Shown piece by piece: positions 16,068 to 24,755 of a stretch of DNA of 39,801 nucleotides (position 1 is its first letter; each line of letters begins with the position of its first letter). Location: contig CAMCTC010000038.1 in assembly GCA_945878355.1 (NCBI GenBank), forward strand, positions 1 to 39,801, given 5' to 3'. The translations under genes were made by a program, and so were the position numbers. Below the pieces are notes generated by a model, which had not been told where the DNA came from, made no database searches, and was given only the letters and a program-made list of their open reading frames with translations. The DNA comes from Bordetella parapertussis (GTDB lineage: Bacteria > Pseudomonadota > Gammaproteobacteria > Burkholderiales > Burkholderiaceae_C).

Positions 16068-16813
16068 AAAATCTGTTCGACCTCAGCGGCAAAGTGGCCC
16101 TGGTGACCGGCGGCAGCCGTGGTCTTGGCCGCGCCATGGCCTTGGGCTTCGCCGACCAGGGCGCCGACGTGATCATCGCGTCGCGCAAGTTCGATGCCTG
16201 TGAAGCGGTTGCTGCCGAGATCCGCGCCATGGGTCGCCGCGCGCTGCCGGTGGCGACCAACGTCAGCCGCTGGGACGACTGCGATGCGCTGGTCCACCTG
16301 GCTTACCAGACTTTCGGCAAGGTTGACGTGCTGGTCAACAACGCCGGCTTGTCACCGCTTTACGACAAGCTCTCCGATGTCAGCGAAGCGCTGTTCGACA
16401 AGGTCGTCGCGCTGAACCTGAAAGGGCCGTTTCGGCTGAGTTCACTGATTGGCGAGCGCATGGCCGCTGGCGACGGCGGCAGCATCATCAACATCTCGTC
16501 GACCGCCGCCGCCAACCCTGCGCCGCAGGCTGAGCCCTATGGCGCGGCCAAGGCCGGGCTGAACAACCTGACACGATCCTTCGCGTTCGCGTTTGGTCCC
16601 AAGGTGCGCGTCAACAGCATCATGTGCGGCCCGTTTCTCACCGACATTGCCAAGGCTTGGGACATGGCGGCATTCAACCAGCGCGCCGCAACCAGCATGG
16701 CGCTCAAGCGCGGCGGCGAGGCCGAAGAGGTCGTCGGTGCGGCCTTGTATTTCGCCAGCGGCGCGTCATCGTTCACCACCGGCGCTGTGTTGCGGGTCGA
16801 CGGCGGAACCTGA
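16064..16813 (+). CDS. SDR family oxidoreductase
   Basis: The 249-residue classical short-chain dehydrogenase has the cofactor motif LVTGGSRGLGRAMAL, the structural NNAG in VLVNNAGLSP, catalytic Ser in INISSTAA, and YxxxK as YGAAK. The C-terminal VLRVDGGT is usual. The cofactor loop ends IIASRK, which hints at NADP preference. The ATG at 16064 overlaps the preceding VOC stop by ATGA, so the two proteins are likely made together. Expected reaction is alcohol/ketone interconversion in the same catabolic route. Confidence 0.93.
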   Translation: MKNLFDLSGKVALVTGGSRGLGRAMALGFADQGADVIIASRKFDACEAVAAEIRAMGRRALPVATNVSRWDDCDALVHLAYQTFGKVDVLVNNAGLSPLYDKLSDVSEALFDKVVALNLKGPFRLSSLIGERMAAGDGGSIINISSTAAANPAPQAEPYGAAKAGLNNLTRSFAFAFGPKVRVNSIMCGPFLTDIAKAWDMAAFNQRAATSMALKRGGEAEEVVGAALYFASGASSFTTGAVLRVDGGT

Positions 16814-16908
16814 TCCAGCGTTCGCATCCGCGCCGCCCCGACAGCGTCGATGCGCTTGGCCGCGGCCTCTCCGAGGTGCGGTCCCATTCATACGATTCAG
16901 GAGTCTTC

Positions 16909-17682
16909 ATGGCCAGATTGAGCAAACTTTCGCGTTCCATTGCCGGCAAAGTCGCCATCGTCACCGGCGCGGCCAGCGGCATGGGCCGTGCGACCGCACA
17001 TTTGTTCGCCGATGAAGGCGCCAAGGTCGCTGTGCTCGACATCAGCCCGGTCGATCCGGTGGTCGCCGAGATCACCGGCGCTGGGGGTATCGCGCGCGGC
17101 TGGCAACTCGATGTCAGCCGCAAGGACGACATCGACCGCGTCGTCGCCGAGATCGCAGCCCACTTCGGCGGCATCGACATCCTGGTCAACAACGCTGGCA
17201 TCTCGCTGCACGGCGCTGTCGATACCGAGGACTTCGAATCGCGCTGGGCGCGCAGCCTCGATGTGCTTCTGACCGCGCAGGTCCGGATGATTCGCGCCGC
17301 GCTGCCGCATCTGCGGCGCGCCACCGATGCGCGCATCGTCAACATCGCGTCGACCGAGGCGCTCGGCGCCACTCGATTCATCAGCCCTTACACCGCAGCC
17401 AAGTCCGGCGTGGTCGGCTTGACCAGATCGCTGGCGGTCGAGTTCGGGCCAGAAGGCATCACTGTCAACTGCATCTGCCCGGGCCCGATCAACACCGGCA
17501 TGACCGAGCGAATTTCGCAGGAGCACAAAGCCGAGTACGCGCGCCGCCGGGTGGCGTTGCGGCGCTACGCCGAGCCCGAGGAGGTCGCTCAAATGACCTT
17601 GTCGCTGTGCCTGCCGGCTGCGGGTTTCGTCACCGGCGCGACGCTGCCGGTCGACGGCGGGCTGACGATCCGCAACGCCTGA
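16909..17682 (+). CDS. SDR family oxidoreductase
   Basis: The 257-residue classical SDR has GKVAIVTGAASGMGRATAHLF, NNAG in ILVNNAGISL, Ser in NIASTEA, and YTAAK. The acidic strand end AVLDIS after the glycine motif indicates NAD preference, unlike the upstream SDR. This suggests that the two SDRs act in opposite or successive steps. A clear ribosome site (AGGAG) precedes the ATG at 16909. It is the last gene of the plus-strand run begun at 9519 and ends 15 bp before a strong hairpin. Confidence 0.93.
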   Translation: MARLSKLSRSIAGKVAIVTGAASGMGRATAHLFADEGAKVAVLDISPVDPVVAEITGAGGIARGWQLDVSRKDDIDRVVAEIAAHFGGIDILVNNAGISLHGAVDTEDFESRWARSLDVLLTAQVRMIRAALPHLRRATDARIVNIASTEALGATRFISPYTAAKSGVVGLTRSLAVEFGPEGITVNCICPGPINTGMTERISQEHKAEYARRRVALRRYAEPEEVAQMTLSLCLPAAGFVTGATLPVDGGLTIRNA

Positions 17683-17696
17683 TCGCTGCGCGAGTC

Positions 17697-17721
17697 GTCC
17701 GGCAAGATCATCTTGCCGGAC
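17697..17721. terminator. Bidirectional hairpin between convergent SDR and RraA-family genes
   Basis: GTCCGGCAAGA (17697-17707) pairs perfectly with TCTTGCCGGAC (17711-17721) across a 3-base loop. It lies in the 51-bp space between two convergent stop codons and is the best terminator candidate in the window, although no T-run follows. Confidence 0.75.
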
Positions 17722-17733
17722 GGTATCGATCGG

Positions 17734-18435
17734 TCAGTGGATCTCTGCTGCCTTGCCGCGCGCTTCGCGCAGCTTGTCGATGTTGAAGCCGGCGCGCCGG
17801 GCGGCCTCGAGGATCACATGCTCGCGCATGATGACCTGCGCGGCAGCCTCTTTGACCTTGGTCGCGACGTCGTGCGGAATCACGACTGCGCCGTGCTGGT
17901 CGGCGTGGATCAGGTCGCCGTGGCTCACGCGCATGCCGGCGACGTTGATGGGCCGAGAGAAATCGACCACGTGAACATAGGCATGCGAAGGAATGACCCG
18001 CCCTGCCAGCATCTGGAATCCTGGGGCTACTTCGGGCAGATCGCGCACACCGCCGTCAGTGATCAGGCCTACGCAGCCGAAACCGCTGTGGATCGCGCTG
18101 TTCACCTCGCCCCAGAAAGCGCCGTAGCCGCGCTGCTCGTCGATGTCCTGAATCACGATGACGCTGGGCTTGGCGCCCATGTCGATGTAGGCGTAGTAAG
18201 CGTCGGAGAGTTGGGCCGCAGCCTCGGCGCCGAGGTCGCTCGGGTGCGCGCTGCGGATCGTGGCCGTGCGGGCGAACCCGACCATGGGCTTGAGCCCGGG
18301 GCGGGTGCAGACCAACTGCTCGGTGGTGTAGCCATAGCCCCGGCGTTGCGGGATCAGCAACTCCAGCGCATTGCACACGGTGGGTGTATCCATCGATTGC
18401 AATTCGGCAATCAGGGCATCGGTCAGATCCAGCAT
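17734..18435 (-). CDS. RraA-like / HMG-CHA aldolase family protein
   Basis: The 233-residue product belongs to the RraA/4-hydroxy-4-methyl-2-oxoglutarate aldolase fold. The family signature is present: the metal/catalytic loop GLITDGGVRD, the strand PSVIVIQDID, and later HVVDFSRPINVAGMRVSHGDLIHADQHGAVVIP. Catabolic members cleave HMG or CHA to pyruvate and another oxoacid, while RraA proper inhibits RNase E. The neighbourhood of 2-hydroxyacid dehydrogenases favours an aldolase or decarboxylase role. The ATG at 18435 is preceded by GGAGAA; the open frame extends to 18471. It is the second gene of a minus-strand pair, with repeat copy 2 between the two. Confidence 0.88.
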   Translation of the reverse strand: MLDLTDALIAELQSMDTPTVCNALELLIPQRRGYGYTTEQLVCTRPGLKPMVGFARTATIRSAHPSDLGAEAAAQLSDAYYAYIDMGAKPSVIVIQDIDEQRGYGAFWGEVNSAIHSGFGCVGLITDGGVRDLPEVAPGFQMLAGRVIPSHAYVHVVDFSRPINVAGMRVSHGDLIHADQHGAVVIPHDVATKVKEAAAQVIMREHVILEAARRAGFNIDKLREARGKAAEIH

Positions 18436-18495
18436 CGGGGTTCTCCGGTCATGGGAAAAGGAAGTTCGCATGTTAGGACTTTTGCGGCAATTCGT

Positions 18496-18518
18496 GCGGT
18501 GAGCTGTTTTCTCACCGC
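18496..18518 (-). other. Inverted repeat upstream of the RraA-family gene
   Basis: GCGGTGAG (18496-18503) pairs with CTCACCGC (18511-18518) around a 7-base loop. It is 61 bp upstream of the RraA-family start and 43 bp downstream (minus strand) of repeat copy 2. It could be an operator or a further hairpin belonging to a longer form of the repeat. Confidence 0.45.
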
Positions 18519-18560
18519 CGATTGCCGTAGTTTGCCGCCGTTGCCAGCTGGCCGCGGGGC

Positions 18561-18640
18561 GCTCTCAAGCAAATGTGGCTTTGCCACTTTGCTTGATCCC
18601 CACGGGGGGCGGCCGGCTTCGGCCGGCCTTGGGGCGCTCA
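18561..18640 (-). repeat. Dispersed two-hairpin intergenic repeat, copy 2
   Basis: This copy is identical to 238-318 apart from a one-base difference in the G-run. Here too the minus-strand element begins with the TGA that stops the upstream gene (the FMN dehydrogenase). The 9-mer GAGCGCCCC (minus strand) occurs at both ends of this copy (plus-strand positions 18631-18639 and 18556-18564), which could be a target duplication or internal repetition. It separates two same-strand genes and may reduce read-through between them. Confidence 0.85.
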
Positions 18641-19726
18641 ATAGTCGTCTAGCAGCGGAAAGCCGCTGAGCACATGCGGGCTGACGACCGGCTCGGCCGG
18701 CAGCACGCAAGCCGGATGGAGTTGGTCGATAGACGACAAACCCATCAGCGCGAGATTGGCGCCCATCTCGATCTCAAGCAGTTCGAGCATTCGAACCACA
18801 GCCGCCGTGCCACCGGCGGCCATCGCCAGGCCTTCCAGCCGGCCGACGCCCACTGCGTCGGCACCCAGCGCCAACGCCTTGAGCACGTCGGTGCCGCGCA
18901 GGATGCCGCCGTCGAACAGCACCTTGGCCCGGCCGCCGACCGCGCGCACCACCTCGGGCAGCATGTCCAGCGTGCCGCGGCCCTGGTCGAGTTGACGACC
19001 GCCGTGGTTGGAGACGTAGACGATGTCCACGCCATGGCTGACCGCCAGATCGGCGTCTTCGGCGCAGGCGATGCCTTTGAGTATCAATGGAATGCTGAAG
19101 CGATCCTTGATCCGCTTGACCAGGTCCCAGCTCAGCGAGGCCTGCAGCGTGGCTTCGCGCGGCTGGCCAGGCATAAAGCCCGGGCGCCGAGACGCCAAGG
19201 GCAAGTAGCCTTTGAGCAGATCGCGTTCGCGGCGGCTGTAGACCTGGGTGTCGACGGTCAGGCAGAAGGCCCGGTAGCCGGCGTTCTGGGCGCGGCCGAT
19301 GATGTCCATCACCCAGGCCTCGTCGCCATGGGCGTAGAGCTGGTAGATCTTCGCGTGGGCGGATTCGCGGGCCAGCGTCTCGAAATCCGGCTGGCAGACC
19401 GAACTCAGGATTTGGAAGATGCCGAACTCGCCGGCCGCAAGTCCGGCCGACAGGCCGCCGCCCGCATCGAACACCTGCAGTGAGCCGATCGGCGCGAGCA
19501 GCACGGGGATACGCTGGTCGACCCCCAGCAGGTCGCGTCTGAGCTGAACCCGCGAGACATCGTTCATTACGCGGGCCTTCAAGGCCAGGCGGTCGAAGGC
19601 CAGACGGTTGCGCTTGAGCGATGTTTCCGTATCGGCGCCGCCGACCAGATAGTCCCAGTCGCCGCGAGGCAGTTTCTCGCGCGCTTGTTTGACCATCTGC
19701 TGAAGAGTCGAAAAGTCGCTGGCCAT
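18638..19726 (-). CDS. FMN-dependent 2-hydroxyacid dehydrogenase/oxidase
   Basis: The 362-residue TIM-barrel flavoprotein belongs to the lactate/glycolate/mandelate oxidase family. Motifs are GGADTETSLKRNRLAFDRL near the N-terminus, the FMN segment PVLLAPIGSLQ, CLTVDTQVYSRRERD, LILKGIACAEDA, the catalytic-His signature YVSNHGGRQLD, and the phosphate-binding VLFDGGILRGTDVLKALALGADAVGVGR. It oxidises an L-2-hydroxyacid to the 2-oxoacid. The ATG at 19726 gives the family N-terminus. A D-specific 2-hydroxyacid dehydrogenase is encoded divergently next door, so both stereoisomers could be handled. Its last codons DDY run straight into the TGA supplied by repeat copy 2. Confidence 0.92.
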   Translation of the reverse strand: MASDFSTLQQMVKQAREKLPRGDWDYLVGGADTETSLKRNRLAFDRLALKARVMNDVSRVQLRRDLLGVDQRIPVLLAPIGSLQVFDAGGGLSAGLAAGEFGIFQILSSVCQPDFETLARESAHAKIYQLYAHGDEAWVMDIIGRAQNAGYRAFCLTVDTQVYSRRERDLLKGYLPLASRRPGFMPGQPREATLQASLSWDLVKRIKDRFSIPLILKGIACAEDADLAVSHGVDIVYVSNHGGRQLDQGRGTLDMLPEVVRAVGGRAKVLFDGGILRGTDVLKALALGADAVGVGRLEGLAMAAGGTAAVVRMLELLEIEMGANLALMGLSSIDQLHPACVLPAEPVVSPHVLSGFPLLDDY

Positions 19727-19949
19727 GGTCGGGTTCCTGTGTCGGCATTCGGGTCTGAGCCCATGCGCCAAATGGCGACACGGGGGAGCAATCGCTTTGA
19801 TTGTGCTTGGCTTGGCCGCGCTGCGTTTCGAGACGGGCTGATGGGCCGGGATGTCGTCCTGTCTTCTACCTCGGCTTGGGCGATACTCGGTGGCCTCTGT
19901 TCAATGCCTGCGGCCTGTTGGCCGTCGGCCCAACCTGGAATCGATCAGC
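19727..19949. promoter_or_regulatory. Divergent promoter region between two 2-hydroxyacid dehydrogenase genes
   Basis: This 223-bp space between divergent starts must hold two promoters. The only clear structure is the small inverted repeat CAATC-GCTTT-GATTG (19789-19803), which has an ATC-N5-GAT core compatible with a LysR-type half-site pair. No convincing -35/-10 pair was found, and no LysR gene is nearby. Confidence 0.3.
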
Positions 19950-20960
19950 ATGACATTGCACGTACTGTGGCCCATGATCCGCTGGTCGGACAACCTGCAC
20001 ATTGAGACCGAGGCCCTGGGCCTGGGCGTCACGCCGCATTTCAGCAACAGCGTTGAAGAGGTCAGCGACGAGGTCTGGGCTTTGGCCGACGGCATCGTCG
20101 GTGGCCCCGACCTGTCCGACGACATCATCGCCAAGATGCCGCGCTGTCGCGTTCATGTGCGGGCTGGGGTGGGCTTCGACAATGTCGATGTTGCCCGCTG
20201 GGGTCGCCATGGGATACCGGTGTGCAACACGCCGGATTACGGCACGCTGGAAGTTGCCGATCACGCGATCGCGATGATGCTCACGCTGATGAAGGGCACC
20301 GCCTACCACGACGAGCGGCTGCGCGAGGATCCGAAAAACAACTGGATCCCGGCCCTGAGCCCCTTCGGCAAACGGCTGTCGATCTGCACCTTCGGCATCG
20401 TCGGACTTGGCCGCATCGGCACCGCCGCCGCGCTGCGGGCCAAGGCCTTTGGGATGAACGTGGTCTTCTACGATCCGTACAAGCCCAATGGCTCGGACCT
20501 GGCCTTGGGCATCCGGCGTGCTGACTCGCTGGCCGAGTTGTTCGCCCAGAGCGATGTCGTCAGCGTGCACGCCCCTGCGAATGACGAGACGCGCGGGTTG
20601 ATCGGTCGCGAGGCGCTGGCGGCAGCCAAGCCTGGGCTGATGTTGGTCAACACCGCCCGCGGCGCGATCGTCGACGTCGACGCGCTGCACGACGCGATGC
20701 ACCGCGGTCAGGTGTTGGCGGCAGCGCTCGATGTGCTGCCGCAGGAGCCGCCCGATCTGAGCTCGCCGTTGATCAAGGCCTGGCATGCAGAGGAGCCCTG
20801 GCTCAGGCATCGCTTGTTGCTGACCCCGCATTCGGCTTTCTACACGCCCGAGAGCGCGCGCGACATGCGCTCGATCGCGGCACGCACTGCGGCCAGGTAC
20901 TTGCGCGATGGCCGTCTCGAGAATTGCGTGAACGAGCGTTTTCTCACCCACCGCCGCTGA
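19950..20960 (+). CDS. D-2-hydroxyacid dehydrogenase (CtBP/phosphoglycerate dehydrogenase-like)
   Basis: The 336-residue NAD-dependent dehydrogenase has the nucleotide motif GIVGLGRIGTAAALRAKAFG, preceded by the conserved HVRAGVGFDNVD and NTPDYGTLEVADHAIAMML. The catalytic triad is visible as Arg in VNTARGAIVD, Glu in VLPQEPP and His in TPHSAFYTPES. The C-terminal YTPES and NTPDYGT elements resemble the CtBP subgroup. It reduces a 2-oxoacid or oxidises a D-2-hydroxyacid; the substrate is unknown. The ATG at 19950 gives the typical short N-terminus; the longer frame from 19851 is not supported. Confidence 0.9.
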   Translation: MTLHVLWPMIRWSDNLHIETEALGLGVTPHFSNSVEEVSDEVWALADGIVGGPDLSDDIIAKMPRCRVHVRAGVGFDNVDVARWGRHGIPVCNTPDYGTLEVADHAIAMMLTLMKGTAYHDERLREDPKNNWIPALSPFGKRLSICTFGIVGLGRIGTAAALRAKAFGMNVVFYDPYKPNGSDLALGIRRADSLAELFAQSDVVSVHAPANDETRGLIGREALAAAKPGLMLVNTARGAIVDVDALHDAMHRGQVLAAALDVLPQEPPDLSSPLIKAWHAEEPWLRHRLLLTPHSAFYTPESARDMRSIAARTAARYLRDGRLENCVNERFLTHRR

Positions 20961-20963
20961 TCG

Positions 20964-20995
20964 CCATGCACCACCGCTGACGCGGTGGTGCATGG
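20964..20995 (+). terminator. Perfect 14-bp stem-loop after the D-2-hydroxyacid dehydrogenase gene
   Basis: CCATGCACCACCGC (20964-20977) pairs fully with GCGGTGGTGCATGG (20982-20995) around TGAC. It begins 4 bp after the stop and 67 bp before the next ATG. The next bases are not T-rich, but stem strength makes a terminator or a 3'-end protector likely. Confidence 0.65.
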
Positions 20996-21061
20996 CCTGT
21001 CCATGATGACCGGTCGACGCGCCACGCGCGCCTGCCCCGGCATTGAGGGCTGGAGACTGTC

Positions 21062-23482
21062 ATGAACCCAGATCCGAATACCCGATCAGCGCTGAGCGGG
21101 ATCCTGGTGGTCGATGAAAGCCAGGGCCCGATGGCGGGCCTGACCACGATGGTGCTGAGCGATTTCGGCGCGCAGGTGATCAAGCTCGAGCCGCCAGCCG
21201 GCGACCCCTGGCGCAGCATGGCCTCGGCGCCGCTGTGGCTGCGTGGTAAGCGCAGCGCTGTGCTCGACGCTGATGACGCCATCCGGCGCCAGCAACAGCG
21301 CTGGCTGGCGCAACGCGCCGACGTCTGGGTGCGCGGCCCAGCCCTGGCCGCGGACGACCTGAGTGACGACGAATTGGCACAGGCCAACCCGCGACTCGTC
21401 ATTGCCTGGGTCAGCGCGTTCGGCCGCAGCGGCCCTTACCGCGATTACCCGGCCTACGAAGCACTGGTGGCGGCCAAGGTGGGTCGGATGCTGCAGTTCC
21501 GCGGCTTGCCGGCGCGCCCGGGCCCGGTCTATGCGGCGCTGCAGGTGGCCACCCATTCGGCGTCTCAATCGCTGCTCGCGGGTGTGCTGGCAGCGCTGCA
21601 GGCGGTCGCGCGAGATGGTCTGGGCCAGGTGATCGAAACCTCGCTCGCGCGGGGTTTGTTGCCCTACGAATTGAACAACGTGTTGGCAGCGCAGGTCAAT
21701 GCGCAGCTGCGATCGCGCGGCGAGCCCGAACTGCCCGCGCCGCCCGACCCGGCCGAGGTCATGCCCACGCTGAACTACCACCCGCTGCAGACGGGCGACG
21801 GCCGCTGGCTGCAGATGGGCAATTTGCTGCCACACCTGTTCATGAACTTCGTTCGTGCCATCGGCCTGAGCGACGAGTTGGCGGCGCTCGCGGTGTCGGG
21901 GCCGACCGAGCTCTGGCCCGAGGCTGATCGCGAAGCCTTTCGCGACCTGATGCTGGCCCGGCTGCAGCAAAAGACCTTGGATGAATGGCAGCAGATCTTC
22001 ATCGCCGACGGCGGTGTGGCCTCCCACCCGTACCAAAGCACCCAGCAGGCGCTCGACGACGCTGATCTGCTGGCCAACGGGCATCTGGTGACGTTGGGCG
22101 AGCAGGGCCGGCAACTCGGCTTGCTGGCGAACCTGACGCTGACGCCGGGGACGGTCGGCGCGCCGGCGCCTGCGGTCGGGCAGCACACGGCGCAGGTGCT
22201 GGCGGGCTGGCCGGGCCCGAGCGCGATGGCCGTGCCGGTGGCGCGGGCAGCGGCGCGCAAGGCAGTGCGCAAGCCGCCGCTGCAGGGTGTGACGGTGGTC
22301 GAGGCGGCGACCATCATCGCCGCGCCCTTCGCCGCCTCTTTGCTCGCCGATCTGGGCGCTCGCGTGATCAAGTTCGAGCCGCCCGAGGGCGACCCGTTCC
22401 GCAGCATGGCGCCAGGGCTGGGCGCCTCGCGGGTCAACACCGGCAAGGAATCAATCAGTCTGGACCTGAAGCAGGCGCGGGCGCAACAGATCGCCCAGCA
22501 GCTCGTGGCGGGCGCGGACATCTTCATCCACAACTACCGGCCAGGGGTGCCTGAGCGACTCGGTCTGGGCTACGCGACGCTGGCGGCGATCAACCCCAAG
22601 TTGGTCTATGTCTCGGCCAATGGCTATGGGCCGGCCGGGCCGGGCGCGCTGCGCCCGTCCACCCACCCTATCCCCGGCGCAGCGATGGGCGGTGTGTTGC
22701 AGCAGATCGGTGGTGCGCCGTCTGCCGAGTTGATGGACTTGCCGGCGCTGCGCGAGACCGCGCGTCGGCTGATGCGCGCCAACGATGTCAACCCCGACCC
22801 GAACACCTCGATGGTGATCTGCTCAGCGGCGCTGCTCGGACTCGCCGCGCAGCGCCGCCATGGCGTCGGGCAACCGATCTTCGTCGACATGTTCGGCGCC
22901 AATGCCTGGGCCAACGCTGACGATGCGCTGCGCTACCCCGGCAAGGCCGATCGCGAGTTGCCCGATCGCGAGGGTTTCGGTCTGAATCCGCTCTGGCGCT
23001 TGTACCCCTGTGCCCAGGGCTGGGTCTTCCTGGCCATCGCACGCGAGGACGAGTGGCGACGTCTGCAATCGCTGCTGGGCGGTGCGATGTCGGGCCTGTC
23101 GGCGATCGATTTCAGCAGCGCGCGCCAGGGCGGCGACTCTATCGTCGCGGCACTCGGCCAGTTGTTTGCCGGCGCGCCGGCGGCGAGTTGGGAATCGCGG
23201 CTCGCCCCGCAAGGGCTGGGCTGTGTACAGGCCGACACCGCGTTGCCGGAGCATTTTTTCCGGTATGACCCGCAGGCGGTGTCGGAACAGCTGCTGCTGC
23301 CCGCGGTGCACGGTGAATGGGGCGAGTACCTGCGCCACGGCGCGCAGCTTGTGCTGCATGGCACGCCCGGTTTGTACCGAGGTGCCGGCTTGCGCGGGGA
23401 TTGCAGCGATGCGCTGCTGCGCGGACTCGGTGTCAACGACGCCGACATCGCGCATTTGCGCCAATCGGGAACGGTGGCCTGA
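21062..23482 (+). CDS. Double-domain CaiB/BaiF CoA-transferase homologue
   Basis: The 806-residue protein is two class III CoA-transferase modules in one chain. The first spans about 1-385 (MAGLTTMVLSDFGAQVIKLEPPAGDPWRS, VIAWVSAFGRSGPYRDYPAYEAL). The second starts near 405 (GVTVVEAATIIAAPFAASLLADLGARVIKFEPPEGDPFR, YVSANGYGPAGP). Class III enzymes are interlocked homodimers, so a fusion could form a pseudo-dimer. The acylated Asp is not present at the expected place in either half: Arg197 in IETSLARGLLPY and Gly612 in VDMFGANAWAN. It may be an unusual or inactive transferase, or work by another mechanism. It precedes a CUT1 ABC importer by 143 bp, and the link between them is only positional. 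Confidence 0.88.
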   Translation: MNPDPNTRSALSGILVVDESQGPMAGLTTMVLSDFGAQVIKLEPPAGDPWRSMASAPLWLRGKRSAVLDADDAIRRQQQRWLAQRADVWVRGPALAADDLSDDELAQANPRLVIAWVSAFGRSGPYRDYPAYEALVAAKVGRMLQFRGLPARPGPVYAALQVATHSASQSLLAGVLAALQAVARDGLGQVIETSLARGLLPYELNNVLAAQVNAQLRSRGEPELPAPPDPAEVMPTLNYHPLQTGDGRWLQMGNLLPHLFMNFVRAIGLSDELAALAVSGPTELWPEADREAFRDLMLARLQQKTLDEWQQIFIADGGVASHPYQSTQQALDDADLLANGHLVTLGEQGRQLGLLANLTLTPGTVGAPAPAVGQHTAQVLAGWPGPSAMAVPVARAAARKAVRKPPLQGVTVVEAATIIAAPFAASLLADLGARVIKFEPPEGDPFRSMAPGLGASRVNTGKESISLDLKQARAQQIAQQLVAGADIFIHNYRPGVPERLGLGYATLAAINPKLVYVSANGYGPAGPGALRPSTHPIPGAAMGGVLQQIGGAPSAELMDLPALRETARRLMRANDVNPDPNTSMVICSAALLGLAAQRRHGVGQPIFVDMFGANAWANADDALRYPGKADRELPDREGFGLNPLWRLYPCAQGWVFLAIAREDEWRRLQSLLGGAMSGLSAIDFSSARQGGDSIVAALGQLFAGAPAASWESRLAPQGLGCVQADTALPEHFFRYDPQAVSEQLLLPAVHGEWGEYLRHGAQLVLHGTPGLYRGAGLRGDCSDALLRGLGVNDADIAHLRQSGTVA

Positions 23483-23536
23483 CCCTAGCGCCTGGCGTAC
23501 CAGGTCAGAAGCTGCCGGGGTGTGGTTTTCCCTCTG

Positions 23537-23560
23537 GTCGGCCTCCTTCGAATGGCCGAC
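23537..23560 (+). other. Hairpin in the CaiB-ABC intergenic space
   Basis: GTCGGCC (23537-23543) pairs with GGCCGAC (23554-23560) around a 10-base loop that contains TTCGAA. It lies between the CoA-transferase stop and the ATG of the ABC ATPase. It could be a weak terminator or the leader of the transporter operon. Confidence 0.35.
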
Positions 23561-23625
23561 ACTGTTTCGACAATCCGTCCTCGGCGCCCCGCGTCCTTCG
23601 CGACCCCGCATCACTTTCTGCAAAC

Positions 23626-24699
<1,074 letters not shown>

Positions 24700-24755
24700 C
24701 GGCCACTGTTTCAACCCTCCGCTTTCCATCCATCCTCACCCCCAGGAGTCACACC

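Noticed and set aside
18423..18710. 95-aa minus-strand open frame across repeat copy 2
   Set aside because: It is translated repeat and intergenic sequence, similar to spurious hypothetical proteins created by this repeat family.
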